A DNA stretch of 64,000 nt from JBMOMT01 sp049324835 (GTDB lineage: Bacteria; Chloroflexota; Anaerolineae; CAYNKW01), in assembly GCA_049324835.1 (NCBI GenBank), contig JBMOMT010000003.1, forward strand, positions 1 to 64,000, given 5' to 3'. Below are positions 9,480-17,746 of this stretch, in pieces (the first letter of the stretch is position 1; every line of letters begins with the position of its first letter). The translations under genes and the position numbers were made by a program. The notes below the pieces were generated by a model. The model saw nothing but the letters and a program-made list of their open reading frames with translations, did not search any database and had not been told where the DNA came from.

Positions 9480-10818
9480 GGACCTCTCCCAACGAGCGAT
9501 GATTTCGGATCTGGCGATGTTTCCACGTCTTGACCTGCTGCACCAGTTTTCCATAGTGGGCCAGATCGGCCCGACGAATCAGAAGCACCTCGTGCAGAGG
9601 CAACCCAGACTCGCGGCAGAACGCGATGAGTAAGATGGTGCCGGCCAGAGTGTAGGCCACCAGCGACGAGGCCGCCGCGCCGACGATGCCCATCTGCGGG
9701 ATGAGCCACACGTTCAGGCCAACGTTGACCAGCAAGGCCAACACCGATGCCAGGATCGAGACCTGCTGGCGATTGCGGCTGGAAAAGTTGCGCGTGAGCA
9801 CTTTGTAGACCGTCATCGACAGCACGCCCGGCAGCAGGGTGAGCAGGGGCGCGATGACCGGCAGGTAGGTTGGGCCGTAAAACAAAGGCACCACGATCCA
9901 ACTGGCGGCTGCCAGCCCCAGGGTGAGGATCAGGGTCACAAACAGCGTGTGCCGCGTTATTTCAGCCGTGAGCGGATGAATTTCCTCCGTCGTGGCAATA
10001 GACAGTCTGGGAAAGAGCACCGTGCCCACCGAGTTGGGCACGTACCAGGCCAGCTCGGCAAAAGAGGTGGCCACGGCGTAAAAGGCGATCTGGGCCGGAT
10101 CCAGGAACAGGGCCACCAGGTACAGGTCCAGCCGGTAGGTCAGGTGCCCCACCAGGTTCTGAACGTACGATTTTAACCCATAACGCACCATTTCTCCCGC
10201 CAGGTTGGTTTGCAGGCCGATTCTCAAGCGAGTGGTGCGCCCGACCAGGACGATAGAAAGGACTGTCGAAAGGACCATCGTCAGCGAAAAGGCCAGGATG
10301 GCGCCCGTCGCTGCTTTGCCCATCGGCAGCAGCACCAGGAGCATCAGGGCCAGCAGCAATATTTGGGTGGCCAATCGTTTCAGGTTATACAGCCTGAACT
10401 GCTGTCGCGCCCGCAGGATGGCCATCAGGTAACTATCGAGCAACAGCAGCGGCAGCAGCGGCAGCAGCAGCGTGAGCTGGTTCGACGTGAGGCCCGAAAG
10501 CAGCGTGCGCAGCAGTGGGCCCTGGCCCAACCACAGCGCAAGACCGGCCGCCACGCCGATGACCAGGGCCAGCAGGATCGAGTTGGCCGCCAGCGCTTCC
10601 GCAGAGCGGCGGCGATGGCCAAAGAGATAAATGTTGGCCTGGCTCACGCCCGGATCGATGAAATAGGCCACGGTGATGGGCAGGGTCATCGCCAGCGCCA
10701 GCACGCCTCGGGCCGCGGGTGACATGGCGCGGGCGACCAGCACGCCGATGAAAAAATTGAGACCGACGATAGACACTTCGGTGATGAACGTTCCCAAGAC
10801 GTTCCGGAAGAAAATCAC
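9460..10818 (-). CDS. Polysaccharide/lipid-oligosaccharide flippase (MOP superfamily, Wzx/MurJ-like)
   Basis: 452 residues with 12 to 14 predicted membrane helices. The pattern is typical of the polysaccharide transporter branch: an N-terminal FRNVLGTFITEVSIVGLNFF, then ARAMSPAARGVLALAMTLP and EMVRYGLKSYVQNLVG. Such proteins flip lipid-linked oligosaccharides to the outer membrane face. The GTG start at 10818 overlaps the stop of the RtcB-like gene in a GTGA, with AAAAGG upstream, so the two are translationally coupled. It lies between glycosyltransferase-side genes and the UbiA gene. This placement strongly suggests export of the product made by this locus. The specific cargo is unknown. Confidence 0.85.
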   Translation of the reverse strand: MIFFRNVLGTFITEVSIVGLNFFIGVLVARAMSPAARGVLALAMTLPITVAYFIDPGVSQANIYLFGHRRRSAEALAANSILLALVIGVAAGLALWLGQGPLLRTLLSGLTSNQLTLLLPLLPLLLLDSYLMAILRARQQFRLYNLKRLATQILLLALMLLVLLPMGKAATGAILAFSLTMVLSTVLSIVLVGRTTRLRIGLQTNLAGEMVRYGLKSYVQNLVGHLTYRLDLYLVALFLDPAQIAFYAVATSFAELAWYVPNSVGTVLFPRLSIATTEEIHPLTAEITRHTLFVTLILTLGLAAASWIVVPLFYGPTYLPVIAPLLTLLPGVLSMTVYKVLTRNFSSRNRQQVSILASVLALLVNVGLNVWLIPQMGIVGAAASSLVAYTLAGTILLIAFCRESGLPLHEVLLIRRADLAHYGKLVQQVKTWKHRQIRNHRSLGEVHVIGQE

Positions 10819-12293
10819 GATTTGGCCTTTTCTGCCTTGAGCACTGCCAACGGTCTCAGGCGAACCACGGGCCGGGCGATGTCGTGGGCTTGCAGAACAC
10901 CCAGCACCTCGTCGATGCCTTCATCGGAAAGGTGCGGCCGGACCTCTATCGGGCCGCGCTCGTAGGTGTAGCGCCGCGTCGCCGCGCCCTTTTCGAGCGG
11001 GCGACCCAGTTGTAATGCCGAACGGCCTGCGCCGTGATCCACAGAATAGAGTGTGCGGCCCGTCCCCTCGCCAGCGACACACAGGTAAGACGAGGTGCGA
11101 TCCGTGCCCGGCAGCAGCACCGGCTGCCCGGTGCGGGCAAAGGGTGAATCGGCTGGCATTTGCGAGGGCGGCAGGGCGCGGGCTGTGTTGTGGCGGTGCA
11201 ACCACAGCTCGTTTCCTTCGATTGTCTCCCGCCGGATGCCGTTGTGGGGTGTGTCCCACAGCAAGCTCGGCGCGGGGCTGCTCTTGCCCCAGACGGCACA
11301 CAGGGCGTCGCGCAGAGCGGCCAGCACGGCCAGGCGGTTGGCGTAGGCATAGTTGCCCGCAGCGGCCAGCGCCAGCAGCGTCCGCTGTCCCTCCTCGGAA
11401 TCGGCCGGCATGGGGGTCAACGCTCGCGGCGCCAGATGGTAGGCCAGTCGATGTAACAGGCGGCTCGTCTTGCCGGTGCGCAGGTGAAAGGGCGCTTTGA
11501 GGCGCCATTCGCGCAACCTGCCCCGCCAGGTATTTTTGCGGCGGTGGGCGTAGAGCCGACCCACCAGCGCGCCCAGGTGGCCCGAATCGGCGTGGTACAT
11601 GATCCCGATCTGGCCCATTTCCAGGTTCCAGGCCCGCGCGGTGGCCGCATCGTGGATCTGGTCGATGGTCTGGATTTCCAAAAAATGATTACCCTTGCCC
11701 ACCAGCGCAAATTCCCAGCCGCCGATCTGCCACAGCGCTTGGGGAATAGCCTGTTGTATCGCCTCGACGTCTGTATCAGCCGGCAGGGCGTTGCCCCGCT
11801 GCTCCATAAAATCCAGCACCGATGGCTCCAGGTCGTAGCGCTCGATGGCGGCGGCCGCCCCACGCAGCAGAACGTCCGCCATTTCTGGCAATGAAAGCAC
11901 CGGCTGCTGTCGCTCCAGCGACAGCCGAAGGATCAACTCGCCGAACAGAGCGTCCAGGGCGGCGGCATCCAGATCACTCTCGTGAAGGGTGGTGCGGGCC
12001 AGGGCCATGCCGCAGTGGGTCGACGGGCTGGACAATCCCAAAACGATGTGATTGGCGCTCGCTGTGGCCACACTCGACGGGCATTCCAGTTGTGGCTTGT
12101 GGTGCAGATCGGGCAGAGCAACCACCGGGCCGCTCAACACCGGCAGTGAGGCGATCCGTTCCAGAGCAGCGATCACCTCGGCGGGCGGCGTCAGGCGTGG
12201 GCTGGCAAAGACGCGCAACGGCGCCTGGCCAGGGCGCCGGGCCTCCATTTCCAACAGACTGTTGCCCGCTGTCAGATCAGAGTGGGCTACCAT
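10815..12293 (-). CDS. Divergent RtcB-like protein with an altered metal site
   Basis: 492 residues. Several RtcB RNA-ligase landmarks are present in order: ALPDLHHK (59-66), GNHFLEIQ (201-208), MYHADSG (232-238), DTPHNGIRRE (347-356), GQPVLLPG (389-396) and DHGAGR (419-424), whose histidine is the guanylated residue in RtcB. However, the metal motif usually read as DINCG is STHCG (91-95), so the metal-binding aspartate appears replaced by serine, and HRKGATRA has become HRHNTARA. RtcB joins RNA 2',3'-cyclic phosphate and 5'-OH ends using GTP and Mn. Activity of this version is doubtful. ATG 12293 overlaps the end of the HPr-kinase-like gene by 7 bases. Longer readings run through that gene and were rejected. 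Its place in a glycan locus is unexplained. Confidence 0.75.
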   Translation of the reverse strand: MVAHSDLTAGNSLLEMEARRPGQAPLRVFASPRLTPPAEVIAALERIASLPVLSGPVVALPDLHHKPQLECPSSVATASANHIVLGLSSPSTHCGMALARTTLHESDLDAAALDALFGELILRLSLERQQPVLSLPEMADVLLRGAAAAIERYDLEPSVLDFMEQRGNALPADTDVEAIQQAIPQALWQIGGWEFALVGKGNHFLEIQTIDQIHDAATARAWNLEMGQIGIMYHADSGHLGALVGRLYAHRRKNTWRGRLREWRLKAPFHLRTGKTSRLLHRLAYHLAPRALTPMPADSEEGQRTLLALAAAGNYAYANRLAVLAALRDALCAVWGKSSPAPSLLWDTPHNGIRRETIEGNELWLHRHNTARALPPSQMPADSPFARTGQPVLLPGTDRTSSYLCVAGEGTGRTLYSVDHGAGRSALQLGRPLEKGAATRRYTYERGPIEVRPHLSDEGIDEVLGVLQAHDIARPVVRLRPLAVLKAEKAKS

Positions 12294-13336
12294 CCCAGCC
12301 TGCCTCGCACGGCAGCCGTGGCCCGTTCCAGAGGATCGCCCGGCCGAACGGTGAGTTCGTAACAGGTGACGCCCTGGAGGAGTTTTTGCAACGCCTTGAC
12401 GCGGCGCTCCAATTGCCCGGCCTGGGGCGAAAGCAGGTTCAACGCCGCCGCCTGCTGGGCATATTCGTTGACTTCTTTGGCCAGCGTATCGGACGACAGC
12501 ACGATCTCGACGGCCTCCGCGGTGGGCACGGGCCGCAGGCTCAGTTCTTTGCCCTGGCGGAGCAGGCAAAAGAGACGCGGTTTGGCCGATTGTACCCTGG
12601 CCGATGCCGGTACCTGGTAACTCTGCCGCCCGTGGGAATAAACCTGGCCGGTGAGCTGAAGTCGGCCGTTGAGATGGCTGAGCAGTTCACGGCTGCGCGC
12701 GTCCAGGTGGATGGGCTCTGGAAAGGCATACACCCACGTTTCGTCGTGTAGGATCAGGTTCTCCGAGAGCAGATGGGCGGCGGGATCGTCGAGAAAAGCC
12801 AGAGTGAGCGTCGATTTTCCCACACCGCCCAGTCCGGACAGGATCAGAGCGCCTTGGGGCCAGGCCACCGCGGAAGCGTGAAGAGGGAACCATCTCCGGC
12901 TGCGCTCGATGTGCCACAGCAGTGGAAAATAGACCAGGTAATAGATGAGGGTGGCATAGATCCGTTCCCGGTCGGCGTGGCCTCCCAGGCCCAGTTTGAG
13001 CCGCCGCGATGGCGCTCTGAAAGTGGCGTCAATCGCCAGGCCTTGTGTGGACAAGCGGCTGTGCAATTGCAGGCCCGGCAGGGCGAGCATCTCTGGCTGG
13101 ATGATCTCGTTGTCGCTCAGCAATAGTCGCCGTCCCAGACGATAGTACCTGCTGTCGTGGGTCAGGGCCGGCATCAAGTCTTTGTTCCAGTGTAACCGCA
13201 CGCGCACATCGGGTCGGTCTGTGGGCGACGCCAGCCAGCCGGCCAGGTGCTGAGCGGCATACTCTAGAAATGCTTCCTGGTCAGACTCGAGCGTCAGCCA
13301 CGTTCCGTGCAGGGTGAGTGACAGAGTTGGGCTCAT
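12287..13336 (-). CDS. HPr kinase-like (HprK-related) P-loop ATPase
   Basis: 349 residues. The N-terminal 140 residues have no recognised domain. Then comes HASAVAWPQGALILSGLGG running into a Walker A GLGGVGKST at 168-176. A later segment, HLLSENLILHDETWVYAFPEP, matches the Walker B region of HPr kinase/phosphorylase relatives found in capsule, PqqD-type and other non-PTS loci. The canonical HprK kinase phosphorylates HPr on serine, but no HPr gene is seen here, so another substrate is likely. ATG 13336 has GAGGGAGA just upstream; a reading from 13447 enters the glycosyltransferase gene. The stop overlaps the RtcB-like start, so the two products may act together. Confidence 0.75.
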   Translation of the reverse strand: MSPTLSLTLHGTWLTLESDQEAFLEYAAQHLAGWLASPTDRPDVRVRLHWNKDLMPALTHDSRYYRLGRRLLLSDNEIIQPEMLALPGLQLHSRLSTQGLAIDATFRAPSRRLKLGLGGHADRERIYATLIYYLVYFPLLWHIERSRRWFPLHASAVAWPQGALILSGLGGVGKSTLTLAFLDDPAAHLLSENLILHDETWVYAFPEPIHLDARSRELLSHLNGRLQLTGQVYSHGRQSYQVPASARVQSAKPRLFCLLRQGKELSLRPVPTAEAVEIVLSSDTLAKEVNEYAQQAAALNLLSPQAGQLERRVKALQKLLQGVTCYELTVRPGDPLERATAAVRGRLGW

Positions 13337-13352
13337 GGTTCTCCCTCGGCTC

Positions 13353-14450
13353 TCAAGACGAAAGGCCCTGATGGGGCGCCAGTTGGGGCAGCGACTCGCG
13401 CAGTGGCACGCGCAACGGATCATCCCAGGCGCCGGCCACAAAACCAATCACCCAGGCATAGAGTCCCACCAGCAAAAGAGGCAACGCGGCCCAGTGTCGG
13501 CGCACGTCTGCTGGTCGCCAGTTGATAAAATGGGTCAGTGTGCGTAAGAACTTTACCAGCGGCAGCAGGGGGGCCACCAGGGAAGCCAGTAGCGGCGAGC
13601 GGGCCAGAAAAGCGCCCTCCTGGCCGGTTAATTCTAACACCTGAGCGGTAATGTGTCCAATGCGCCGCTGATGGGTCAGATAGCTGCGCCAATGGGTGCG
13701 ATGGGTGTGTCTGACGGTGATGGATGGATCGAACCAGATGGGAATGCCCTGCTGCCCCAATCGCCAGTGAAAGAGCAGGTCTTCTTGAGGATAGAACGTG
13801 GTGGGAAACCCACCAAAGCGGCCAAAGATCGAACGCTGGTACGAGATGTTGCAGGTGGGCAGGTGCGGCACCAGCCGCGGCTCACCCACGGCGATGAACT
13901 CTCGGAACTCGCCGAAAAAGCCGGCCCAGGCCAGTGTCCTTTCCGGGTTGCCGTTTTCCACACTGCCGCCTACGATGGGGTGACCGGCGCGCTGCGCGGC
14001 CACCATGCGCCGCAGCCAGTCGCGGGGAGCGGTGCAGTCGGCGTCCAGGCAGGCGACGATCTCACCGCGCGCCTGGGCGATGCCCAGGTTGCGGGCTGTG
14101 CCGGGATCGGTGCGCTCGGTGCGATGGAGGAGCTTGACCTGGGCAAAGGCCTCCGAGATGATGGCCGGTGTGTCATCGCTGGAACTGTCGACGACGATGA
14201 TCTCGTAAGGCTCGTCGAAATCCTGGGCCATGACGGCATCCAGCGTGGCCCGGATGGTGGCTGCCGAGTTGTAAGAGGGAATGAGCACCGTCACCGCCGG
14301 CATGGGTTTGGCATTACCGGCGGGCGAGGGCATCTCGACGGCGGGGAAAATGCGCTCCGCCAATTGGACCACCTCACGCCGGCAGGCCGGACAGACCAGT
14401 CGGGGTGAAAGCAGGCGCGCCCCACAGTGTTTGCAGACACGCCCGATCAT
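13353..14450 (-). CDS. Family 2 glycosyltransferase with N-terminal zinc ribbon
   Basis: 365 residues from ATG 14450. Residues 6-23 form a CxxC...CxxC zinc ribbon (CKHC, CPAC). A GT-A catalytic domain follows: VTVLIPSYNSAATI, EIIVVDSSSDDT, PGTARNLG and CLDADCTAP, where the aspartates bind metal and nucleotide sugar. Two C-terminal hydrophobic segments probably anchor it to the membrane. The start is uncertain: GTG codons at 14507 and 14495 are in frame, but the ATG has an AGGAA site at suitable spacing. It is the first gene of the operon that runs to 3444 and lies below a promoter with four 11-bp repeats. The sugar donor is unknown. Confidence 0.8.
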   Translation of the reverse strand: MIGRVCKHCGARLLSPRLVCPACRREVVQLAERIFPAVEMPSPAGNAKPMPAVTVLIPSYNSAATIRATLDAVMAQDFDEPYEIIVVDSSSDDTPAIISEAFAQVKLLHRTERTDPGTARNLGIAQARGEIVACLDADCTAPRDWLRRMVAAQRAGHPIVGGSVENGNPERTLAWAGFFGEFREFIAVGEPRLVPHLPTCNISYQRSIFGRFGGFPTTFYPQEDLLFHWRLGQQGIPIWFDPSITVRHTHRTHWRSYLTHQRRIGHITAQVLELTGQEGAFLARSPLLASLVAPLLPLVKFLRTLTHFINWRPADVRRHWAALPLLLVGLYAWVIGFVAGAWDDPLRVPLRESLPQLAPHQGLSS

Positions 14451-14559
14451 GGCGTAACGTTCCTGGTTATAGCGCCAATATCTGGGTAAGGCCACGCTTC
14501 CCCTCACTTTCCAGGGCTTGCCAACATGAAAAGCCGGACTGGCGTCCGCATCTTGTGCT

Positions 14560-14614
14560 ATTATAGCGGCGAAAGGTTGGATAGGGGTGTGAAATTGGTT
14601 AGAAAGTCGTTAGA
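14560..14614 (-). promoter_or_regulatory. Promoter A with four 11-bp TCTAAC-type direct repeats
   Basis: Read on the minus strand: TCTAACGACTT (14614-14604), TCTAACCAATT (14603-14593), TCACACCCCTA (14592-14582), TCCAACCTTTC (14581-14571), then GCCGC and the -10 box TATAAT (14565-14560). No -35 hexamer is present; the fourth repeat takes its place. Two other promoters in this window share the spacing exactly. The repeats begin 8 bases after the epimerase stop codon. The promoter should drive the operon starting with the zinc-ribbon glycosyltransferase. Confidence 0.8.
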
Positions 14615-14621
14615 AAATGTC

Positions 14622-15644
14622 TCAATTGGGCAGGAGCTGGGCCTTGCGCGCCCAGGCTACCGTCTGGGCCAGCCCTTCTGCATAGTCTATGGTGGGGTAG
14701 TAGCCCAGATCGGTCGCGGCGCGTGTGCCGTCAAAGCCACGGTTGACAGTGAGGGTATCGATCTTGTCTCGGGTGAGGAATGGCTCCTCGCCCAGGAGGT
14801 TCAGACCGAGTTGGCGTTGCAGGGCGAACGCCGACTCGAATAGCCAGGCCGCTGTTTTGGCCACGGCGAGGGGAACGTGCCAGCCAGGGGTAGCCTGATC
14901 CACAACGGACGACGCCAGATCGATCAGCGCCTGCATGGTGATGGGGCGCGTTCCGGGCAGGATGTAGACCTGGCCGTTGGCCTGGGCGCTTTCGCTGGCC
15001 AGGATGAGACCTCGCACGGTATCGGTGATGTAGGCCAGGTGGACGTGATTGCGCCCGCTGCCGATGGGCAAGAACCGCCCCGAAGCCAACAGGGTGAGCA
15101 GTTTGGTCACCATGCCATAGGTGTCGCCTGGCCCGTAGGTGATCACCGGGCGGACCACCGTGGCCTCCAGGCGACCCGTCCGGGCGTATGCCAGTGTCAA
15201 CTGCTCAGAGAGGGCTTTGGTGTGATGGTATTTGAACTTGCCATCTCGGGTGCGATAGTCAAAACTCTCGTCGATGTTGAGCACGCCAGGATAACCCAGT
15301 ACGCCCACCGAGCTGCAGTAAATGAAACGCGCCCCCTGCCGGGCGGCGGCTTCCAAGAGGTGTCGAGTGCCTTGAACGTTGACCGTGTTGTATTCTTTAA
15401 AAGACAGTCCCCAGCGATCGCGGATGGCAGCCAGGTGGTAAACCTGATCCACACCCTCGACGGCGCGATGCAACGAATCGGCGTCGCTCATGTCGCCCCA
15501 GACGCGTTGAGTGCGGCCGTTAAAGTTGACCGGAGCCGAGGCAGCCGGTCGAAGCAGGTATCGAACCTGGTGTCCCTGGGCAGACAACGCTCGCACCAGG
15601 TGTTGACCGATAAACCCGGAAGCGCCGGTGACCAATACTTTCAT
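14622..15644 (-). CDS. NAD(P)-dependent sugar epimerase/dehydratase (extended SDR)
   Basis: 340 residues. The N-terminal nucleotide-binding motif is VLVTGASGFIGQHLVRAL, followed by DMSDADSLHRAVEGVDQVYHLAA. The catalytic region has YCSSVGVLGYPG and YHHTKALSEQL, giving the YxxxK pair (Y-H-H-T-K) of extended SDR enzymes. These act on nucleotide sugars or on sterol-like and hydroxy-lipid substrates. ATG 15644 is chosen because AGAGGA lies 5 bases upstream; longer readings lack a ribosome site. It is the last gene of the unit starting at 17522. Glycosyltransferase and methyltransferase neighbours suggest nucleotide-sugar modification. The exact reaction is not evident. Confidence 0.85.
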   Translation of the reverse strand: MKVLVTGASGFIGQHLVRALSAQGHQVRYLLRPAASAPVNFNGRTQRVWGDMSDADSLHRAVEGVDQVYHLAAIRDRWGLSFKEYNTVNVQGTRHLLEAAARQGARFIYCSSVGVLGYPGVLNIDESFDYRTRDGKFKYHHTKALSEQLTLAYARTGRLEATVVRPVITYGPGDTYGMVTKLLTLLASGRFLPIGSGRNHVHLAYITDTVRGLILASESAQANGQVYILPGTRPITMQALIDLASSVVDQATPGWHVPLAVAKTAAWLFESAFALQRQLGLNLLGEEPFLTRDKIDTLTVNRGFDGTRAATDLGYYPTIDYAEGLAQTVAWARKAQLLPN

Positions 15645-15777
15645 CGAGTCCTCTTGTTCCTTCATGCGACAAGACTCCGGCCAACGGACCGGAGCCTTGC
15701 CAAAATCGCCCAAGGCTAACGCCTGGCTCCGGAGCCAGGCGTTTTACATCACGTTGGCTGCTCGTGGCAGCGCTGGA
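15645..15777. repeat. Intergenic stem-loop cluster between epimerase and methyltransferase genes
   Basis: This 133-bp gap contains a perfect 24-bp palindrome at 15719-15742 (ACGCCTGGCTCC and its complement), an imperfect hairpin at 15671-15698 around CTCCGG/CCGGAG, and a short GCCTTG/CAAGGC pair at 15693-15715. The T run TTTT lies on the plus-strand side, where no transcript is expected. I therefore read these as processing or partial-termination structures in the minus-strand mRNA rather than a clean terminator. Confidence 0.5.
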
Positions 15778-16617
15778 TCAGATCTTTTCGGCCAATATAC
15801 CCACGTGGTGCGCAAAAAGCTGCCTGACGACCGGCAGGCGACTGTTCTCGATGAACGACAGGCGCTCCAGGCGGGCGTGAACTTCGGGGTAACGCGCCGG
15901 TTCAAAATAGGGCAGGTTCTCGGCGTCCCAACTGTAACGGTTTTCGGGCCGGGCTTTTTCGGCAAAACGTTTGAGGAAAGGCAAAAAATCCTGGATCAAC
16001 TGCCCGGCATCCACGATATCCGGCCACCAGGGGATATCCACCCACATGGGATCGTGCACCTTGAGGCCGCGTTTTTGTAACAACCGCTGCCACGGTTTGG
16101 GGGTCAGCATGTCCACCGAACCGTGATCCCACGGTTCGCCGGACACCCAGTGGTGCAGGCGATGCAGCCAAAAGCCATAATTCCACCGATTGGGCACAAA
16201 GAGCAAAACGTAACGCCGCGAAACACGCAGCATCTCGTCCAGGATCTGGTCCGAGTTATCCAACCGCGAGATGACGTTGAACGACCACACCAGGTCAAAG
16301 CTGTTGTCGGCAAATTGCAGCGCCGGCTCTGGCGAGACGACGAACGTGCCTCGGGAACGGCAGTTGGCGGCGTCCCAGGCGCGTTCGGCCAGTTGCGACA
16401 TTTCCTGATCCGGCAACACCACACAAACCTGCGCCCCCTGTCGGGCCAGCACCATGCTGTTCAGGCCGGCGATGCCCGTCATGCCGTCCGAGGGGCCTTC
16501 CAACACGGTGTGGATATCCAGTTCTTGGGCCAGTCTGCCGAGCAGCCGGTTGAGCGCGTAGCGCTCGTAGGTGGTGCCCAGGCCGGTATCGTACCTTGTG
16601 ATCTCGATGGTGCTCAC
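15778..16617 (-). CDS. SAM-dependent methyltransferase-like protein (type 11 fold)
   Basis: 279 residues from GTG 16617, with GAGGTG just upstream. The segment LQFADNSFDLVWSFNVISRL followed by LDEMLRVSRRYVLLFVPNRW matches motifs II and III of class I methyltransferases. Motif I is unusual: VLEGPSDGMTG replaces the usual glycine-rich VLEVGCGTG, so SAM binding may be altered. The C-terminal half, with many Trp and Pro, is unlike common type 11 enzymes. It lies 8 bases downstream of a glycosyltransferase gene and upstream of the epimerase gene. A sugar or lipid methylation role is inferred from position only. Confidence 0.65.
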   Translation of the reverse strand: MSTIEITRYDTGLGTTYERYALNRLLGRLAQELDIHTVLEGPSDGMTGIAGLNSMVLARQGAQVCVVLPDQEMSQLAERAWDAANCRSRGTFVVSPEPALQFADNSFDLVWSFNVISRLDNSDQILDEMLRVSRRYVLLFVPNRWNYGFWLHRLHHWVSGEPWDHGSVDMLTPKPWQRLLQKRGLKVHDPMWVDIPWWPDIVDAGQLIQDFLPFLKRFAEKARPENRYSWDAENLPYFEPARYPEVHARLERLSFIENSRLPVVRQLFAHHVGILAEKI

Positions 16618-16625
16618 GATTCACC

Positions 16626-17522
16626 TCAACTTTGTGGTACCTTGACCAGTTCTTTGGTCGTTTCGGATACCGACCAGACGAACGGCTTGCGTTTCCACAC
16701 CGAGTAATCCCAGAAACCTCTCAGCCGGGCCGTGACTTCCAGAGCGACGACCGCCGCCCCCCAGGGCAGGCGGCGCCAGTCGTGAAACATCTCGGCCAGA
16801 AAGAGGGGCAAGATGCGCAGGCCATTCATGGTCGATACGCGGTAGCCCAGGGTATCCTGAACGTAGAGGTGACCGGCATAGATGCGTTTGCGTTGTTTAA
16901 AGAAATCGTGCAGCGTCTCTGGCCCCCGGTTATAGACCACCGCTTCCGACACGTAACGCAGCGTGAGCCCTTGGCCCCGGATGAGCGGCTCGATGCTGGC
17001 CTCATCCACCGCCGAGTCGAATGGGATCTGGTGAAAGAATTTACGAAAGGCGATCAGCTCGCCCATCTTGGGCTGGCGCAGCGAAATCCGATGGTGCAGG
17101 TTCCACAGCAGGTGGGCCATGTAACCCATAAAACCGGCCGGATCGTTGGTGGGCACGGGCCGGCCGCCGGTCATGCCCACACCCGGATCGGCAAACGGGG
17201 CCACCAGAGCCTCGATGGTGTGTGGGCCGGGAATGGTATCGGCGCTTTCCAGGACGACGATCTCTTGCTGGCAGTGGCGTAGCAGCAAGTTGATGGCCGA
17301 TGCCTTGCCCTCACGGCGCGACTGGATCAGGAGCCTGATGCGTGGGTCGTGCCGGGCATAGGTTCGCACAATCTCTTCGGTGCGGTCTGTGCAACCACTG
17401 GCAACGACCACAATCTCGGCGATGGCTACCGTTTCCAGTTGCTGCTTTTGCAGGGCATCCAGCAGGTGTCCGATGTTCGTTTCTTCGTTGTAAGCCATAA
17501 TGGCCACGCAAGTCTTTAACAT
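16626..17522 (-). CDS. Family 2 glycosyltransferase
   Basis: 298 residues. The GT-A fold is shown by TCVAIMAYNEETNIGHLLDAL, EIVVVASGCTDRTEEIV, REGKASAINLLL and VVLESADTIPG, the last taking the place of the usual DxD region. A hydrophobic stretch near residue 225 (NGLRILPLFLAEMF) may touch the membrane. ATG 17522 is preferred over ATG 17531 because GGGGGA is 8 bases upstream of the first and directly abuts the second. It is the first gene of the three-gene unit controlled by promoter C. Acceptor and donor are unknown. Confidence 0.8.
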   Translation of the reverse strand: MLKTCVAIMAYNEETNIGHLLDALQKQQLETVAIAEIVVVASGCTDRTEEIVRTYARHDPRIRLLIQSRREGKASAINLLLRHCQQEIVVLESADTIPGPHTIEALVAPFADPGVGMTGGRPVPTNDPAGFMGYMAHLLWNLHHRISLRQPKMGELIAFRKFFHQIPFDSAVDEASIEPLIRGQGLTLRYVSEAVVYNRGPETLHDFFKQRKRIYAGHLYVQDTLGYRVSTMNGLRILPLFLAEMFHDWRRLPWGAAVVALEVTARLRGFWDYSVWKRKPFVWSVSETTKELVKVPQS

Positions 17523-17654
17523 GTGACCCATCCCCCAGGATATCCGGTCGATAGTCAGGCTTGGGTTGTGAGGTTCGATGCTATCGGCGGGAAATCTGAT
17601 ATGTTGAAAAAGGGCTGGAAGGTCCGGCGCGGTTTCGCGTCGAGATTTGTCTCT

Positions 17655-17709
17655 ATCTTAACCTTAAAAAGTTAGAATGAGGTCAGAAGAATGTTAGAAA
17701 ACGGCTAGA
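17655..17709 (-). promoter_or_regulatory. Promoter C with four 11-bp TCTAAC-type direct repeats
   Basis: Read on the minus strand: TCTAGCCGTTT (17709-17699), TCTAACATTCT (17698-17688), TCTGACCTCAT (17687-17677), TCTAACTTTTT (17676-17666), AAGGT, then the -10 box TAAGAT (17660-17655). Spacing is identical to promoters A and B. It drives the glycosyltransferase/methyltransferase/epimerase unit with a leader of about 125 bases and is divergent from promoter B. Confidence 0.75.
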
Positions 17710-17746
17710 AAAACGGCGGCATCACCTCTTACCCTTTCCTATCAGC

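Noticed and set aside
15719..15745. Terminator for a plus-strand transcript
   Set aside because: The stem is perfect and a T run follows on the plus strand, but no plus-strand gene lies before it. It is listed only as a stem-loop.
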